From contig NZ_AP019307.1 in assembly GCF_003945325.1 (NCBI RefSeq), forward strand, positions 930,001 to 994,000: a DNA stretch of 64,000 nucleotides, written 5' to 3'. The DNA comes from Nocardioides baekrokdamisoli (lineage in GTDB: Bacteria > Actinomycetota > Actinomycetes > Propionibacteriales > Nocardioidaceae). This document shows, piece by piece, positions 29,728 through 39,414 of the stretch (the stretch's first letter is position 1; each line of letters opens with the position of its first letter). Below the pieces are notes generated by a model. That model worked only from the letters and a program-made list of their open reading frames with translations. It ran no database searches and was not told the DNA's origin. A program made the position numbers and the translations under genes.

Positions 29728-30948
29728 TCACGAGGACCGGCGGCCTTCCCACCAGGAGGCTGCTGCAGCCGCGACGATCGAGGGCAGCACGATCCAGTAG
29801 AGGGCATGGACGAACATCGCGCCGACCGAGGTGCCGAAGCGGACCATCAGGCCCGAGCCGACGGCGCCGCCAGCCCACCATCCCAGGACTCCGACGGCGA
29901 TCGCTGCGAGCAGGGAGTACGCCGATGCCCGAATCGCGGCGGCCACGACCGAAGGGGCCGGAGTCCGACGTTCCAGTCGGACAGCCACGACGACCGCGAC
30001 TGCGACCGGCAGCGCGAGGACCGCGTACATCCAACTGCTGTTGGTCGTGGGTGTGGCGGCCAGCCACGGGATCCAGGGCCACGCCCCGGGACCGCCGTGC
30101 AGCGCGTGCGGAGCCACGGTGCTGCCGGCTCCCAGGCTGAACGGCGCACCGAGCAGATAACTGCCGGCGAACACGACCGCGTTGGGGAGAACGAGCAGCA
30201 TGCTGCCGATGTAGCTGACCGCGGACCCGCCGTGGAGGTGCGTTTCGGAGACCATGTTGACGGCCTTGGTGCCATGGACCAGCAGCGCCACGAGGAAGGC
30301 CGCCGCAGAGACGATGAACCACCCGATCAGCAGCCCGCGTACGCCGGCCAGGAGACCGCGCAGATCCTCGGGGACGTCGGCGACCCAGACCTGCAAGCGG
30401 CCCGAGTCCACGGCGATGGCCGGCAGCCCGACCAGCAGCGCCAGCGGGAAGGTTGCACTCAGCGTTGCGGACGCGGTCACTGATCCGTTGCGGCTCGCCA
30501 GGGCGTCGACGACGAGTGCGACGACGACATAGCCCAGCACGAACAACAGCCCGGCTGTCGGCACGACGAGGTCCCGGGAGCCATCGGCGATGCCGTCCGC
30601 ATCGGGGCCGTGGTCGGCGACCATTCCACCCACGCGCAGGCCCACCTGCCACGTGACCCACAGGATGAGCGCCGTGATCGCCAACGGCATCGGCTGCAGG
30701 TCGTACCCGGGAAGCGTGAGACCGGTCCCCTGTCCGACCAGCCAGCCGACGGCACCCACGCGCAGGCCGCTCGTCGCCGAACCGTGCGACCCGGCATCGG
30801 TGAGGTACCACCCGATCACACCGACGACCATGCAGACACCGAGTGACATCAGGGCAGCGACAGCACCACCGAGGGTCGCCACGAGGGCCAACGGGCGCTG
30901 CGGGGCAGTCACCGCCGAGCGAGATGGACCAGCGACGAAGAACGACAT
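29728..30948 (-). CDS. DUF6350 multi-spanning membrane protein
   Basis: This 406-aa protein has about ten hydrophobic helices and matches the actinobacterial DUF6350 pattern (for example LGYVVVALVVDALAS and the PYxLG-like SYLLGAPFSLGAGS segment). Function is unknown; it is conserved next to purN/purH and sucCD in this order. The ATG at 30948 with GAGG 11 nt upstream is chosen over a GTG at 31011 that runs close to the divergent gene's start. Confidence 0.82.
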   Translation of the reverse strand: MSFFVAGPSRSAVTAPQRPLALVATLGGAVAALMSLGVCMVVGVIGWYLTDAGSHGSATSGLRVGAVGWLVGQGTGLTLPGYDLQPMPLAITALILWVTWQVGLRVGGMVADHGPDADGIADGSRDLVVPTAGLLFVLGYVVVALVVDALASRNGSVTASATLSATFPLALLVGLPAIAVDSGRLQVWVADVPEDLRGLLAGVRGLLIGWFIVSAAAFLVALLVHGTKAVNMVSETHLHGGSAVSYIGSMLLVLPNAVVFAGSYLLGAPFSLGAGSTVAPHALHGGPGAWPWIPWLAATPTTNSSWMYAVLALPVAVAVVVAVRLERRTPAPSVVAAAIRASAYSLLAAIAVGVLGWWAGGAVGSGLMVRFGTSVGAMFVHALYWIVLPSIVAAAAASWWEGRRSS

Positions 30949-31038
30949 CGCCGTCCATCCTCGCGCCCGACACGGAGTCAGGGTCGATGCCACGCCGTCA
31001 GAGGTTGTCACCGGTCAGCCTCTACAGTTGGAGCGCCC

Positions 31039-32907
31039 ATGACTGCCACACCCACAGCGCCTCACGCCGCCGCCAACGACGGCTTCGACGCCTTCTACCG
31101 CCGCACGCGTACGCGCCTCTTGGTGCAGACGTGGGCACTCACCGGCGACCGGCCGGCGGCGGTGAAGGCCGTACGCGACGCGTACGTCGCCTGCGCTCAT
31201 CACTGGCCCAAGGTGTCCCTGCTGGACGACGCCCATGCCGACACCGGCGGCAGCGAACGCGAGGACTGGCTGCGCCCCATCGCGTGGGGACGAGCGCAGA
31301 GCCGACACACCGTGCCGCACTTCCATCGCGCCGCGCAGATCAACGAGGAGGCAGCCGCGACGCTCGCAGCGGTCGCCTCCCTGTCCAGCCTCCACCGGCG
31401 CGTACTCCTGCTCTCGCACCTGTCGACCGCGAACCTCACGCAACTGGCCCGCGAAGTCGGTCTCTCGACCCGTCGGGCCGAGCGTGAGCTCCACGAGGCC
31501 ATCGCACGGTTCGCGACGCACCGCGGGGTGGCCCCCAGCGAGGTCCAGGCTGCTTTCGAGCCCTTGTTCGCCGACGCGGTCAGGCAGCCGTGGCCGGATT
31601 CCAATTCGCTGCTGCGCATCGGCGCCTCCCGCCGCATCGTGCATCTCTCGGTCGGCGCAGCGGCGATCGTCGCGCTCTGTGTGGGAGTCGGCGTCGGGGT
31701 CTCGTGGGACGGACGTACGACGGCAGCTCTCGGCCAGAAGCACTGGAACAGTGTGAATCCCCAGTCCACCATCCAGGTGAGCTCGAGTTCGCTGCTTCCG
31801 ATCACCGACCTCGCCAGGCTCGGCGACGTGACCGGCGCCGTCGGCGACGGCGACCAGCCCAAACTGCCGCCGGCAGCCGCGAAGTCCACGGCCGCCCACG
31901 TCCTGGCGTGCCTGGGGGGCGCCGGTTCGACCTCGGACACCCATGTGGCCGCATGGCGTACGGTCGGCACCTCCGCTGCGAGCGGCTGGGTCACCGAGGC
32001 GGTCCGATCCAGCAGCGACCCCGGCCAGGCGAGCGCGGACTACAAGGCGCTGCTGACGTGGTACGACGGCTGTCCCAGCGTGCGGCTCCAGTTGCAGAAG
32101 ACGTACGTCGTCAAGGGTGTGGGCGACCAGGCATCGATCGCCCAACTCCGTAACTTCGACGGCTCCGGGCGAACGGTCCTGGTGGGCGTCGCGCAGACCG
32201 GCTCGCTGACCGCGATCGTCGGCACCTCGCAACATGCCTCGGCGACTCCCGCGGCCGTCGCCGCCGGCCTGGCAACCCTCACCGAGCGGCTCTGCCACGC
32301 GCCCGGGGCCGGCGTGAAGAACTGCGTCGCGAATCCGGTGGTCACACCTGGCCCGCTGCCGAAATTGTCGAATCACCCGGGGCTGCTCGGCACCGTCGAC
32401 CTGCCCGCGATCGCCGGGATCAACCAGCCGTGGGAATCAACGCCCATCACCGTGGCCACGCGGAACCTCGCTGCAACACCATGCGACCGCACCAGCTTCG
32501 GCGCCGTCCACGGCAGCGTGAGCCGGGTCTTCCTGCTCCCGGGGGCGAAGCAACTGGCAGCAAACTTCGGACTCTCCGAGACGGTTGGTCGGTTCCCGTC
32601 GGCTGGTGCCGCGTCGGCGTTCCAGGACGCGATCAAGGCGAAGATGGATTCCTGCCAGAAGAACGATCTCGGCAGCCACGTCGCTCTCATCCCGATCCCG
32701 GGGCTACCCGCCGGCGCCGCCGCCTTCGCCTGGCAGGTCCAGATCCAGACCAGCGCAAACAATTCGGTGACGTACGACATGGCGGCAATCTCCGCCGGCC
32801 GATCGGTGGCTCAGTTGAGTTTCGTGCCCGACGGGTCGTACACGATCAGCGACCAGGACTTCGCCGCGCTGGTCGTACGCGCCGCCGCGCGACTCGCCTT
32901 CAACTGA
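31039..32907 (+). CDS. Sigma-70-like/HTH protein fused to TM helix and extracellular tandem domains
   Basis: This 622-aa protein has an unusual layout. Residues about 15-60 resemble sigma-70 region 2 (FYRRTRTRLLVQTWALTGD) and residues about 120-165 resemble a region-4 HTH (SSLHRRVLLLSHL, LAREVGLSTRRAERELHEAI). A single membrane helix follows (about 200-222), then about 390 extracellular residues. The outer part seems to hold two related domains, each with paired cysteines, resembling PknH-type sensor domains. It could be a membrane-tethered regulator, but HTH activity is unproven. It converges on sucD across IR-2; a TACAGT box lies 10 nt before the ATG. Confidence 0.72.
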   Translation: MTATPTAPHAAANDGFDAFYRRTRTRLLVQTWALTGDRPAAVKAVRDAYVACAHHWPKVSLLDDAHADTGGSEREDWLRPIAWGRAQSRHTVPHFHRAAQINEEAAATLAAVASLSSLHRRVLLLSHLSTANLTQLAREVGLSTRRAERELHEAIARFATHRGVAPSEVQAAFEPLFADAVRQPWPDSNSLLRIGASRRIVHLSVGAAAIVALCVGVGVGVSWDGRTTAALGQKHWNSVNPQSTIQVSSSSLLPITDLARLGDVTGAVGDGDQPKLPPAAAKSTAAHVLACLGGAGSTSDTHVAAWRTVGTSAASGWVTEAVRSSSDPGQASADYKALLTWYDGCPSVRLQLQKTYVVKGVGDQASIAQLRNFDGSGRTVLVGVAQTGSLTAIVGTSQHASATPAAVAAGLATLTERLCHAPGAGVKNCVANPVVTPGPLPKLSNHPGLLGTVDLPAIAGINQPWESTPITVATRNLAATPCDRTSFGAVHGSVSRVFLLPGAKQLAANFGLSETVGRFPSAGAASAFQDAIKAKMDSCQKNDLGSHVALIPIPGLPAGAAAFAWQVQIQTSANNSVTYDMAAISAGRSVAQLSFVPDGSYTISDQDFAALVVRAAARLAFN

Positions 32908-33015
32908 CGTCGAAGGGTCGCTCTTTCACACTCGAAGGGCCACAGATGACTCGAAGGGCCACCTCCCCTTGGCGGGGAGATGGCCCTTCGAGTGTGAAAA
33001 AGCAACCCTTCGACG
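32908..33015. repeat. Intergenic inverted repeat IR-2 (35-nt arms)
   Basis: Arms 32908-32942 and 32981-33015 are complementary with two mismatches. Each arm holds two TCGAAGGG motifs 22 bp apart with a TTTCACA core. The 38-bp middle has a CTCCCC/GGGGAG hairpin and a third partial copy (CTCGAAGGGCCA). Total size and layout match IR-1 closely although the sequence differs. It lies between convergent genes, just after the stop of the 622-aa protein and 4 bp from the sucD stop. Confidence 0.85.
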
Positions 33016-33019
33016 AATG

Positions 33020-33916
33020 TCAGAGGGACTTCATGATCTCCCGCATGAGCTCGGCGGCCTCGGACGGCGTCTTGCCGACCTTGACGCCGACGGCCTCGAG
33101 GGCCTCCTTCTTCGCGGCAGCCGTGCCGGCCGAGCCGGACACGATGGCGCCGGCGTGGCCCATGGTCTTGCCCTCCGGAGCGGTGAAGCCAGCCACGTAG
33201 CCGACGACCGGCTTCGTGATGTGAGCCTTGATGTAGTCAGCGGCGCGCTCCTCAGCGTCACCACCGATCTCACCGATCATGATGATGGCCGTGGTCTCCG
33301 GGTCATCCTCGAACGCCTGCAGCGCATCGATGTGGGTGGTGCCCACGATCGGGTCGCCGCCGATACCGATGGCGGTCGAGATGCCGAAGTCCCGCAGCTC
33401 GAACATCATCTGGTAGGTCAAGGTGCCCGACTTCGACACGAGGCCGATCGGGCCCTTGCCCGCAATGGTGTGCGGCGTGATGCCGGCCAGCGACTCACCC
33501 GGCGTGATGATGCCGGGGCAGTTCGGACCGATCATGCGGGTCTTCTTGCCCTGGAGGTACGACCACACCTCGGCCGAGTCCTGGACCGGAACGCCCTCGG
33601 TGATGACCACGATCAGCGGCATCTCGGCGTCAATCGCCTCGATCGCAGCGTCCTTGGTGAACGCCGGCGGCACGAAGAGCACCGACACGTTGGCGCCGGT
33701 CTTCTCCATGGCCTCGGCCACGTTGCCGAAGACCGGCAACTCGACGTCGGCGCCGTTGGCGTCCTTGTGGGTGACCGTGGTGCCGGCCTTGCGGGCGTTG
33801 ACACCACCGACGATCGTCGCGCCCGAGTCGAGCATGAGAGCGGTGTGCTTGGCACCCATGCCGCCCGTGATGCCCTGGACGATGATCTTGGAATCAGAGT
33901 TCAGATAAATCGACAT
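33020..33916 (-). CDS. sucD: Succinate-CoA ligase, alpha subunit
   Basis: This 298-aa subunit binds CoA and forms the phosphohistidine intermediate. The N-terminal Rossmann domain contains [16 protein letters not shown], the middle [13 protein letters not shown], and the active His lies in [10 protein letters not shown]. It follows sucC by 15 bp. SucCD converts succinyl-CoA to succinate with nucleoside triphosphate formation, feeding SdhCAB. Confidence 0.97.
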   Translation of the reverse strand: MSIYLNSDSKIIVQGITGGMGAKHTALMLDSGATIVGGVNARKAGTTVTHKDANGADVELPVFGNVAEAMEKTGANVSVLFVPPAFTKDAAIEAIDAEMPLIVVITEGVPVQDSAEVWSYLQGKKTRMIGPNCPGIITPGESLAGITPHTIAGKGPIGLVSKSGTLTYQMMFELRDFGISTAIGIGGDPIVGTTHIDALQAFEDDPETTAIIMIGEIGGDAEERAADYIKAHITKPVVGYVAGFTAPEGKTMGHAGAIVSGSAGTAAAKKEALEAVGVKVGKTPSEAAELMREIMKSL

Positions 33917-33931
33917 TGAACAGTGCCCTTC

Positions 33932-35098
33932 TCAGACGTTCGCCAGCTCGGCGGCCTTGTCGGCAGCACCATCCATGGTGCCGACGAGCGTGACCAGCGG
34001 GTGGTTGAAGGCGTTGAGGATCTCGCGGCCCTTGTCGACGTTGTTGCCGTCGAGACGGACGACGATCGGCTTGGTCGCCTTGTCGCCCAGGAGCTCGAGA
34101 GCACCCTTGATGCCGTTCGCGACCTCGTCACAGGCGGTGATGCCACCGAAGACGTTCACGAACACGGACTTGACCTGCTCGTCGTTGAGGATGACGTCCA
34201 GACCGTTCGCCATGACGGTGGCGTTCGCGCCGCCGCCGATGTCGAGGAAGTTGGCCGGCTTCACGCCGCCGTGGTTCTCCCCGGCGTACGCGACGACGTC
34301 GAGCGTCGACATGACCAGACCTGCGCCATTGCCGATGATGCCGACCTGGCCGTCGAGCTTGACGTAGTTCAGGCCGTAGTCCTTGGCCTTCGCCTCGAGG
34401 GGGTCCTCCTCCTCACGGATGACGAACTCCTCGTGGTCCGGGTGACGGACCTCGGAGGCGTTGTCGTCGAGGGACACCTTGCCGTCGAGCGCCTCCAGCT
34501 TGTCGCCCTCGAGGCGCGCCAGCGGGTTGACCTCGACCAGGGTGGCGTCCTCCTCGACGAAGACCTTGTACAGGTTCTCGATCATGGTGACGGCCTGCTC
34601 GAAGACGGCCTCCGGGAAGCCGGCCTCCGTGGCGATCTCGCGAGCCTTGGCGGCGTCGACGCCCTTGCCCGGGTCGATCGCGATCTTCTTGACGGCGTCC
34701 GGGTTGGTCTTCGCGACCTCCTCGATCTCGACACCACCCTCGACCGACGCGATGCAGAGGTACTGACGGTTCGAGCGGTCCAGCAGGAACGAGAAGTAGT
34801 ACTCCTCCTGCGGCGGCGTCGCCGGGGTCACCAGGACGCGGTTGACCGGCAGGTCCTTGATCGTCAGGTTGAGGATGTTGGTCGCGTGCTCGAACGCCTC
34901 GTCGGGGGTCTTGGCGAGCTTGACGCCGCCAGCCTTACCGCGGCCGCCGGCCTTGACCTGAGCCTTGATGACGGTCACTCCACCAATCGCCTCGGCGGCA
35001 GCCTTGGCTGCCTCCGCGGTCTCGACAACCGTGCCGAGGGTGGTCGTCACACCGTGCTTGGCGAAGAGTTCCTTCGCCTGGTACTCCATGAGATCCAC
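33932..35098 (-). CDS. sucC: ADP-forming succinate-CoA ligase, beta subunit
   Basis: This 388-aa ATP-grasp subunit has the [17 protein letters not shown] start, [16 protein letters not shown] nucleotide-binding region, LVEVNPLA and NIFGGI-like [11 protein letters not shown] at the C-terminus. The start is GTG 35098; an internal ATG at residue 4 is possible. It is divergent from the M23 peptidase gene, with a 257-bp gap between the starts. Confidence 0.97.
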   Translation of the reverse strand: MDLMEYQAKELFAKHGVTTTLGTVVETAEAAKAAAEAIGGVTVIKAQVKAGGRGKAGGVKLAKTPDEAFEHATNILNLTIKDLPVNRVLVTPATPPQEEYYFSFLLDRSNRQYLCIASVEGGVEIEEVAKTNPDAVKKIAIDPGKGVDAAKAREIATEAGFPEAVFEQAVTMIENLYKVFVEEDATLVEVNPLARLEGDKLEALDGKVSLDDNASEVRHPDHEEFVIREEEDPLEAKAKDYGLNYVKLDGQVGIIGNGAGLVMSTLDVVAYAGENHGGVKPANFLDIGGGANATVMANGLDVILNDEQVKSVFVNVFGGITACDEVANGIKGALELLGDKATKPIVVRLDGNNVDKGREILNAFNHPLVTLVGTMDGAADKAAELANV

Positions 35099-35355
35099 TG
35101 ATCCACCATGTTTCTGTGTACGTGGGACGCGCGCGCGTCATTGCGCATCACGTTTCCATCAGATGTCCGCCAAGCACCATAGACCCGATCGGGCATGACG
35201 ACGACCACGGGTCTCCCCCGCTGGAACAAACCCGGGGAATTCGGCCCTCGCGGACGCTCAGAACCCGGTAACGTAACCCCTCGTTCACTTTGGACGCCGC
35301 TGACTACTCGGGTATCGTCATGGCTCGCCCTCTGAACCCGAGCGGAGGAACACCT

Positions 35356-36546
35356 TTGCCACAGCGGTCTCTTGACCTCCGTGCTGCGCGCCGCGCAGTT
35401 GATGTGGCGACCCCGGGTTCGGTTCCGTACCGCGGGAAACGTGTCGGCGACTACGCGCCCGAGGAGCTCCTGACGGAGTACATCGGCCGCCGTGTTGCTC
35501 GCCCCGCCCACCCCGAGAACCTCCACAGCGCCTCCACGCCGACGACCGGCGAGCTCGAGGCGCTGGTCAGTCTTCCGATGGAGGACACCGCCCCACGTCC
35601 GCGTGTCCCCGCTGACTTCGGCTGGACGCCGCAGATCGTCGCCCAGCCTCGTCCTGCCCGGGCCTTGTTCGTACCGACCGCGCGCGAGGGGATGTACGAC
35701 AGCAGCGTCCACCTCCCAGCCGTGACCCTGGCTGCCGCGTACGCCGCCGACCTGTCGAGCGACACGACCACCACGCTTCAGGCCGTCGGTAGTTCGGGCC
35801 GTCGCCGTGCGGCGACTTCCAAGCGGCGCCACCGCGCCCGGTCGCTCCCGCTCGTCGCCGGCGTACTGACGATCGCCGGCGCCGGCATCGGCGCGTACGC
35901 GACCTCCGCGTACGATTCGCGTGTCCAGATCCAGGCCGAGATCCAGCAGCAGTGGCTCGCCACCGCGACCGACGCCAGCGATGTCGGCGCGGTCGGCGTG
36001 CGCACCATGCCCGTCAGCCGCGCCCTGAGCCGCAGCACCGCCGCCCTCAACAACGCCGCCGCAGCCCACGAGAGGGCCCTCGCCGAGACGAACCTGCAGG
36101 CGGCCGGCTGGGACAAGCAGCTCAGTTCCAACCTCTGGATCACCCCGATCACACCGGGTGGCTACACCCTGACCGGTCGTTTCGGTCAGTACAGCGGCCT
36201 CTGGTCGACGTTCCACACCGGCCTCGACTTCGCCTGCGCGAACGGCACCCCGATCCACGCGATCATGAACGGCACGATCACGTCCGTCGGCTGGGGCGGC
36301 GCGTACGGCAACCTCACCGAGGAGACGCTGGCGGACGGCACCGTCGTCTACTACGCCCACCAGAGCGCGTTCGGCGTCTCAATCGGGCAGAAGGTCACCC
36401 GTGACGAGGTCATCGGCTACGTCGGCGCGACCGGCAACGTCACCGGCCCGCACGTGCACCTGGAGATCCGCCCCGGCGGCGGGGATCCAGTCGACCCGGA
36501 CGAGGCACTGCGTTTGCATGGTGTGAACCCGGACGCCTTGCAGTAA
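35356..36546 (+). CDS. Membrane-anchored M23 family metallopeptidase
   Basis: This 396-aa protein is a cell-wall endopeptidase candidate. It has a long basic/acidic cytoplasmic N-terminus, one membrane helix (about residues 163-183) and a C-terminal LytM domain with HTGLD (HxxxD) and HVH (HxH) zinc motifs, both intact. The TTG at 35356 is chosen because GGAGG lies 7 nt upstream; longer in-frame starts at 35290 and 35320 lack this. It probably trims peptidoglycan outside the membrane. Confidence 0.88.
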   Translation: MPQRSLDLRAARRAVDVATPGSVPYRGKRVGDYAPEELLTEYIGRRVARPAHPENLHSASTPTTGELEALVSLPMEDTAPRPRVPADFGWTPQIVAQPRPARALFVPTAREGMYDSSVHLPAVTLAAAYAADLSSDTTTTLQAVGSSGRRRAATSKRRHRARSLPLVAGVLTIAGAGIGAYATSAYDSRVQIQAEIQQQWLATATDASDVGAVGVRTMPVSRALSRSTAALNNAAAAHERALAETNLQAAGWDKQLSSNLWITPITPGGYTLTGRFGQYSGLWSTFHTGLDFACANGTPIHAIMNGTITSVGWGGAYGNLTEETLADGTVVYYAHQSAFGVSIGQKVTRDEVIGYVGATGNVTGPHVHLEIRPGGGDPVDPDEALRLHGVNPDALQ

Positions 36547-36552
36547 TCGCCT

Positions 36553-36984
36553 GTGACCGGACGCGATCGCGATGAGGCGGGTCGGCCGCGACAGGCTCGA
36601 CCCAGGGATGCCCTCGGGCGACCACTCCCCTACGGCACCACCGGTGTTGAACCAGTATCGGAAAAGCCACTTCCTCCACTCGAGACGATCGCTGAGGCGA
36701 GGCGCCTGCTCGACGAGGGCCGACCGTTCTCCGCCCACGAGGTCCTCGAAGCCCGCTGGAAGGACTGCCCCGAGGTCGAGCGCCCGCTGTGGCAAGGTCT
36801 CGCGCAGATCTGTGTCGGGCTGACCCACCGGGCTCGCGGCAATGAGATCGGCGCCGGCCGCCTGCTCGATCGAGGCCTGCGACAGATCGAGCATTACAGC
36901 GGCGAAACCTACGGCCTCGACCTGACGGCGGTCCGCAACTGCATCCGCCTCGTGCGCATCAACGGGGGCTCTGACCCCATCTGA
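36553..36984 (+). CDS. DUF309 domain-containing protein
   Basis: This 143-aa protein carries the DUF309 core (ARRLLDEGRPFSAHEVLEARWKDCP, with the conserved HEVxE and QGLAQI features) from about residue 48 on; the basic N-terminal 40 residues look disordered. Function is unknown. It starts at GTG 36553, 6 nt after the M23 gene, and ends 9 nt before the convergent pcrA. Confidence 0.82.
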   Translation: MTGRDRDEAGRPRQARPRDALGRPLPYGTTGVEPVSEKPLPPLETIAEARRLLDEGRPFSAHEVLEARWKDCPEVERPLWQGLAQICVGLTHRARGNEIGAGRLLDRGLRQIEHYSGETYGLDLTAVRNCIRLVRINGGSDPI

Positions 36985-36993
36985 TGCGCACGA

Positions 36994-39330
36994 CTACAAC
37001 TTGTCGACGCGGGCGTAGCGCAACAACAGCCGCTTCACGCCCTGACTACCGAAGTCGATGCTCGCGATGGCCTTCTCCGCCACGCCCTCGACCACGACCA
37101 CCGTGCCGAGTCCGAACGCGTCGTGACTGATCCGGTCGCCGGGCTCCAACGACGGGATCTCCACCGGCGTACGCGCCTTGGCGGCGGCATCGGCGCGTGC
37201 CGCCGCGGCGCTGAAGTTCCGTCGTCCCGCGGCGGTCGGCGGACCGAAACGGTTGCCCGCACCCCAGTCGTTCCCGCCGGTCTCCGGACGGTTCCAGCGC
37301 GTCTGTTGGGCAGCGTTGCGCTTCCAGTCCACGAGGTCGACCGGGAGTTCGTCGAGGAAGCGCGAAGCCGGGTTGTACGACGGGGCGCCCCAGGCGGACC
37401 GTACGACCGCCCGCGAAAGGAACAGCCGCTCGCGTGCTCGGGTGATCCCGACGTACGCCAGGCGGCGCTCCTCCTCGAGTTCGGTGGTGTCACCGAGCGC
37501 CCGCGAATGCGGGAAGACGCCGTCCTCGAGGCCCGTGAGGAAGACGATCGGGAACTCCAGGCCCTTGGCCGTGTGGAGCGTCATCAGGGTGACAACGCCC
37601 TCCTCGTCGTCGGGGATCTGGTCGGCGTCCGCGACGAGCGCGACACGTTCGAGGAAGTCGTTGAGACCGGGCGTGACCAGACCTGCGTCGACGTCGGCCG
37701 GGTCCGCAGACGGGCCGGCCTGCGGGTCATCGCTGAACTCGCGAGCGACCGCGACCAGTTCGGCGAGATTCTCGATCCGGGTCTCGTCCTGAGGGTCGTC
37801 GGAGGCCTCAAGCCACTCGAGGTAGCCGCTCCGGGCGAGGGCCGTCTCGAGGATGACGTCCGCACGCTCGCCCGCCTCGACCAGCTGTTGCAACTCTTCG
37901 ACCATGGTGACGAAGGCCTTGATGTTGCTCTCGCTGCGGGTGGCGAGACCCGGCGCCTGATCCGCCCGCTGCAGCGCCTGCCAGAAGGTGAGGTCATCAC
38001 GATTGGCGAGGTCGTTGATGAGCTCGACCGCCCGGTCACCGATGCCTCGTTTGGGCGTGTTGAGAATGCGACGCAGGGAGACCTGGTCGTCAGGGTTCGC
38101 CAGCATGCGCAGGTACGCCAGGGCGTCCCGAATCTCGCGACGTTCGTAGAACCGCACGCCACCGACGACCTTGTACGGCTGGCCGGTGCGGATGAAGACC
38201 TCTTCGAAGACGCGCGACTGGGCGTTCGTCCGGTAGAACACCGCCACGTCGCTGGCACTCTGACCGTCGTCGACCAGTTTGTCGATCTCACCGCTGACGA
38301 AGCGGGCCTCGTCGCGCTCGTCGTCGGCGACCCAGCCGACGATCCGCTCGCCCTCGCCCGCCTCGGACCAGAGTTTCTTGTCGCGACGGCCCGCGTTGTT
38401 CTTGATGACCGAGTTGGCCGCGTTGAGGATCGTCTGCGTGGAGCGGTAGTTCTGCTCGAGCACGATCGAGGTCGCGTTGGGGAAGTCCTGCTCGAAGTCG
38501 AGGATGTTGCGGATGTTGGCGCCGCGGAACGCGTAGATCGACTGGTCCGCGTCACCCACGACCATGAGTTCGGCGGGCTCGACCTGATCGTTGCCTTCTG
38601 GGTCACCGGCACACAGCTGGGCGATCAGGGCGTACTGGGCGTGGTTGGTGTCCTGGTACTCATCGACCAGGACGTGGCGGAAGCGGCGACGATAGGTCTC
38701 GCGTACGTCGGGGAAGAGCTGGAACACCCGGACCGTCAACATGATCAGGTCGTCGAAGTCGAGGGCGTTCGCCTGCTTGAGCCGCTTCTGGTACTCCGCG
38801 TACGCCGACGCGTACCCCTCCTCCAGGCTGTTGTGAGCGTCCTTGGCCACGTCGTCCGGGTCGAGGAGCTCGTTCTTCTGGTCACTGACCCAGTTGAGGA
38901 CAGCGTTCGGCGGGAAACGCTTGGCGTCCAGATCCAGGTCGTTGAGCACGAGCTGCATCAGCCGCTTCTGGTCCTGGGAGTCATAGATCGAGAAGCTCGA
39001 CTTGAAGCCCAGTCGCTCGATCTCCTTGCGCAGGATGCGTACGCACGCGGAGTGGAAGGTCGAGACCCACATGATCGCGGCGCGGCGGCCGACCAGATCC
39101 TCGACGCGCTCCTTCATCTCGGCCGCTGCCTTGTTGGTGAAGGTGATCGCCAGGATGCTGCCCGGGTGGGCCTTGCGTTCCGAGATCAGCCAGGCGATGC
39201 GTCGGGTGAGCACGCGGGTCTTGCCCGAGCCGGCGCCAGCGACGACGAGGAGCGGTGTCCCGGCGTGGACCACCGCGGCGGCCTGGGGCTCGTTGAGCCC
39301 TTCGAGGAGGGCGTCGGCGGTGTCAGTCAT
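36994..39330 (-). CDS. pcrA: ATP-dependent DNA helicase PcrA/UvrD
   Basis: This 778-aa SF1A 3'-5' helicase unwinds DNA in repair and replication restart. The motifs are complete: Walker A GAGSGKT near residue 32, TFTNKAAAEMKER, DEYQDTN (II), GDADQSIYAFRG (III), QNYRST (IV), TLHTAKGLEFP (V) and VGITRARERL (VI). The C-terminal 120 residues are a basic linker and a tudor-like ending (GDRISHDAFGLGTVV) that in homologues binds RNA polymerase. It converges on the DUF309 gene. Confidence 0.97.
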   Translation of the reverse strand: MTDTADALLEGLNEPQAAAVVHAGTPLLVVAGAGSGKTRVLTRRIAWLISERKAHPGSILAITFTNKAAAEMKERVEDLVGRRAAIMWVSTFHSACVRILRKEIERLGFKSSFSIYDSQDQKRLMQLVLNDLDLDAKRFPPNAVLNWVSDQKNELLDPDDVAKDAHNSLEEGYASAYAEYQKRLKQANALDFDDLIMLTVRVFQLFPDVRETYRRRFRHVLVDEYQDTNHAQYALIAQLCAGDPEGNDQVEPAELMVVGDADQSIYAFRGANIRNILDFEQDFPNATSIVLEQNYRSTQTILNAANSVIKNNAGRRDKKLWSEAGEGERIVGWVADDERDEARFVSGEIDKLVDDGQSASDVAVFYRTNAQSRVFEEVFIRTGQPYKVVGGVRFYERREIRDALAYLRMLANPDDQVSLRRILNTPKRGIGDRAVELINDLANRDDLTFWQALQRADQAPGLATRSESNIKAFVTMVEELQQLVEAGERADVILETALARSGYLEWLEASDDPQDETRIENLAELVAVAREFSDDPQAGPSADPADVDAGLVTPGLNDFLERVALVADADQIPDDEEGVVTLMTLHTAKGLEFPIVFLTGLEDGVFPHSRALGDTTELEEERRLAYVGITRARERLFLSRAVVRSAWGAPSYNPASRFLDELPVDLVDWKRNAAQQTRWNRPETGGNDWGAGNRFGPPTAAGRRNFSAAAARADAAAKARTPVEIPSLEPGDRISHDAFGLGTVVVVEGVAEKAIASIDFGSQGVKRLLLRYARVDKL

Positions 39331-39414
39331 GCTGGTCCCAGACTATGACGCCGAACCGACGATTTCCGTCTCGAGGCGACGGAATGAAACTCGATGATTG
39401 AAGGTTCAACCAGC

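Noticed and set aside
35160..35355. Possible c-di-AMP (ydaO) riboswitch before the M23 peptidase
   Set aside because: Context fits and GGGGAATTC plus AACCCGGTAAC look similar, but the CCGAATC opening and GGGGGACCA core are absent and the spacing is too short. A covariance search with the ydaO model would decide.
37123..39348. 741-codon open frame opposite pcrA
   Set aside because: Shadow of pcrA; no motifs and no ribosome binding site.
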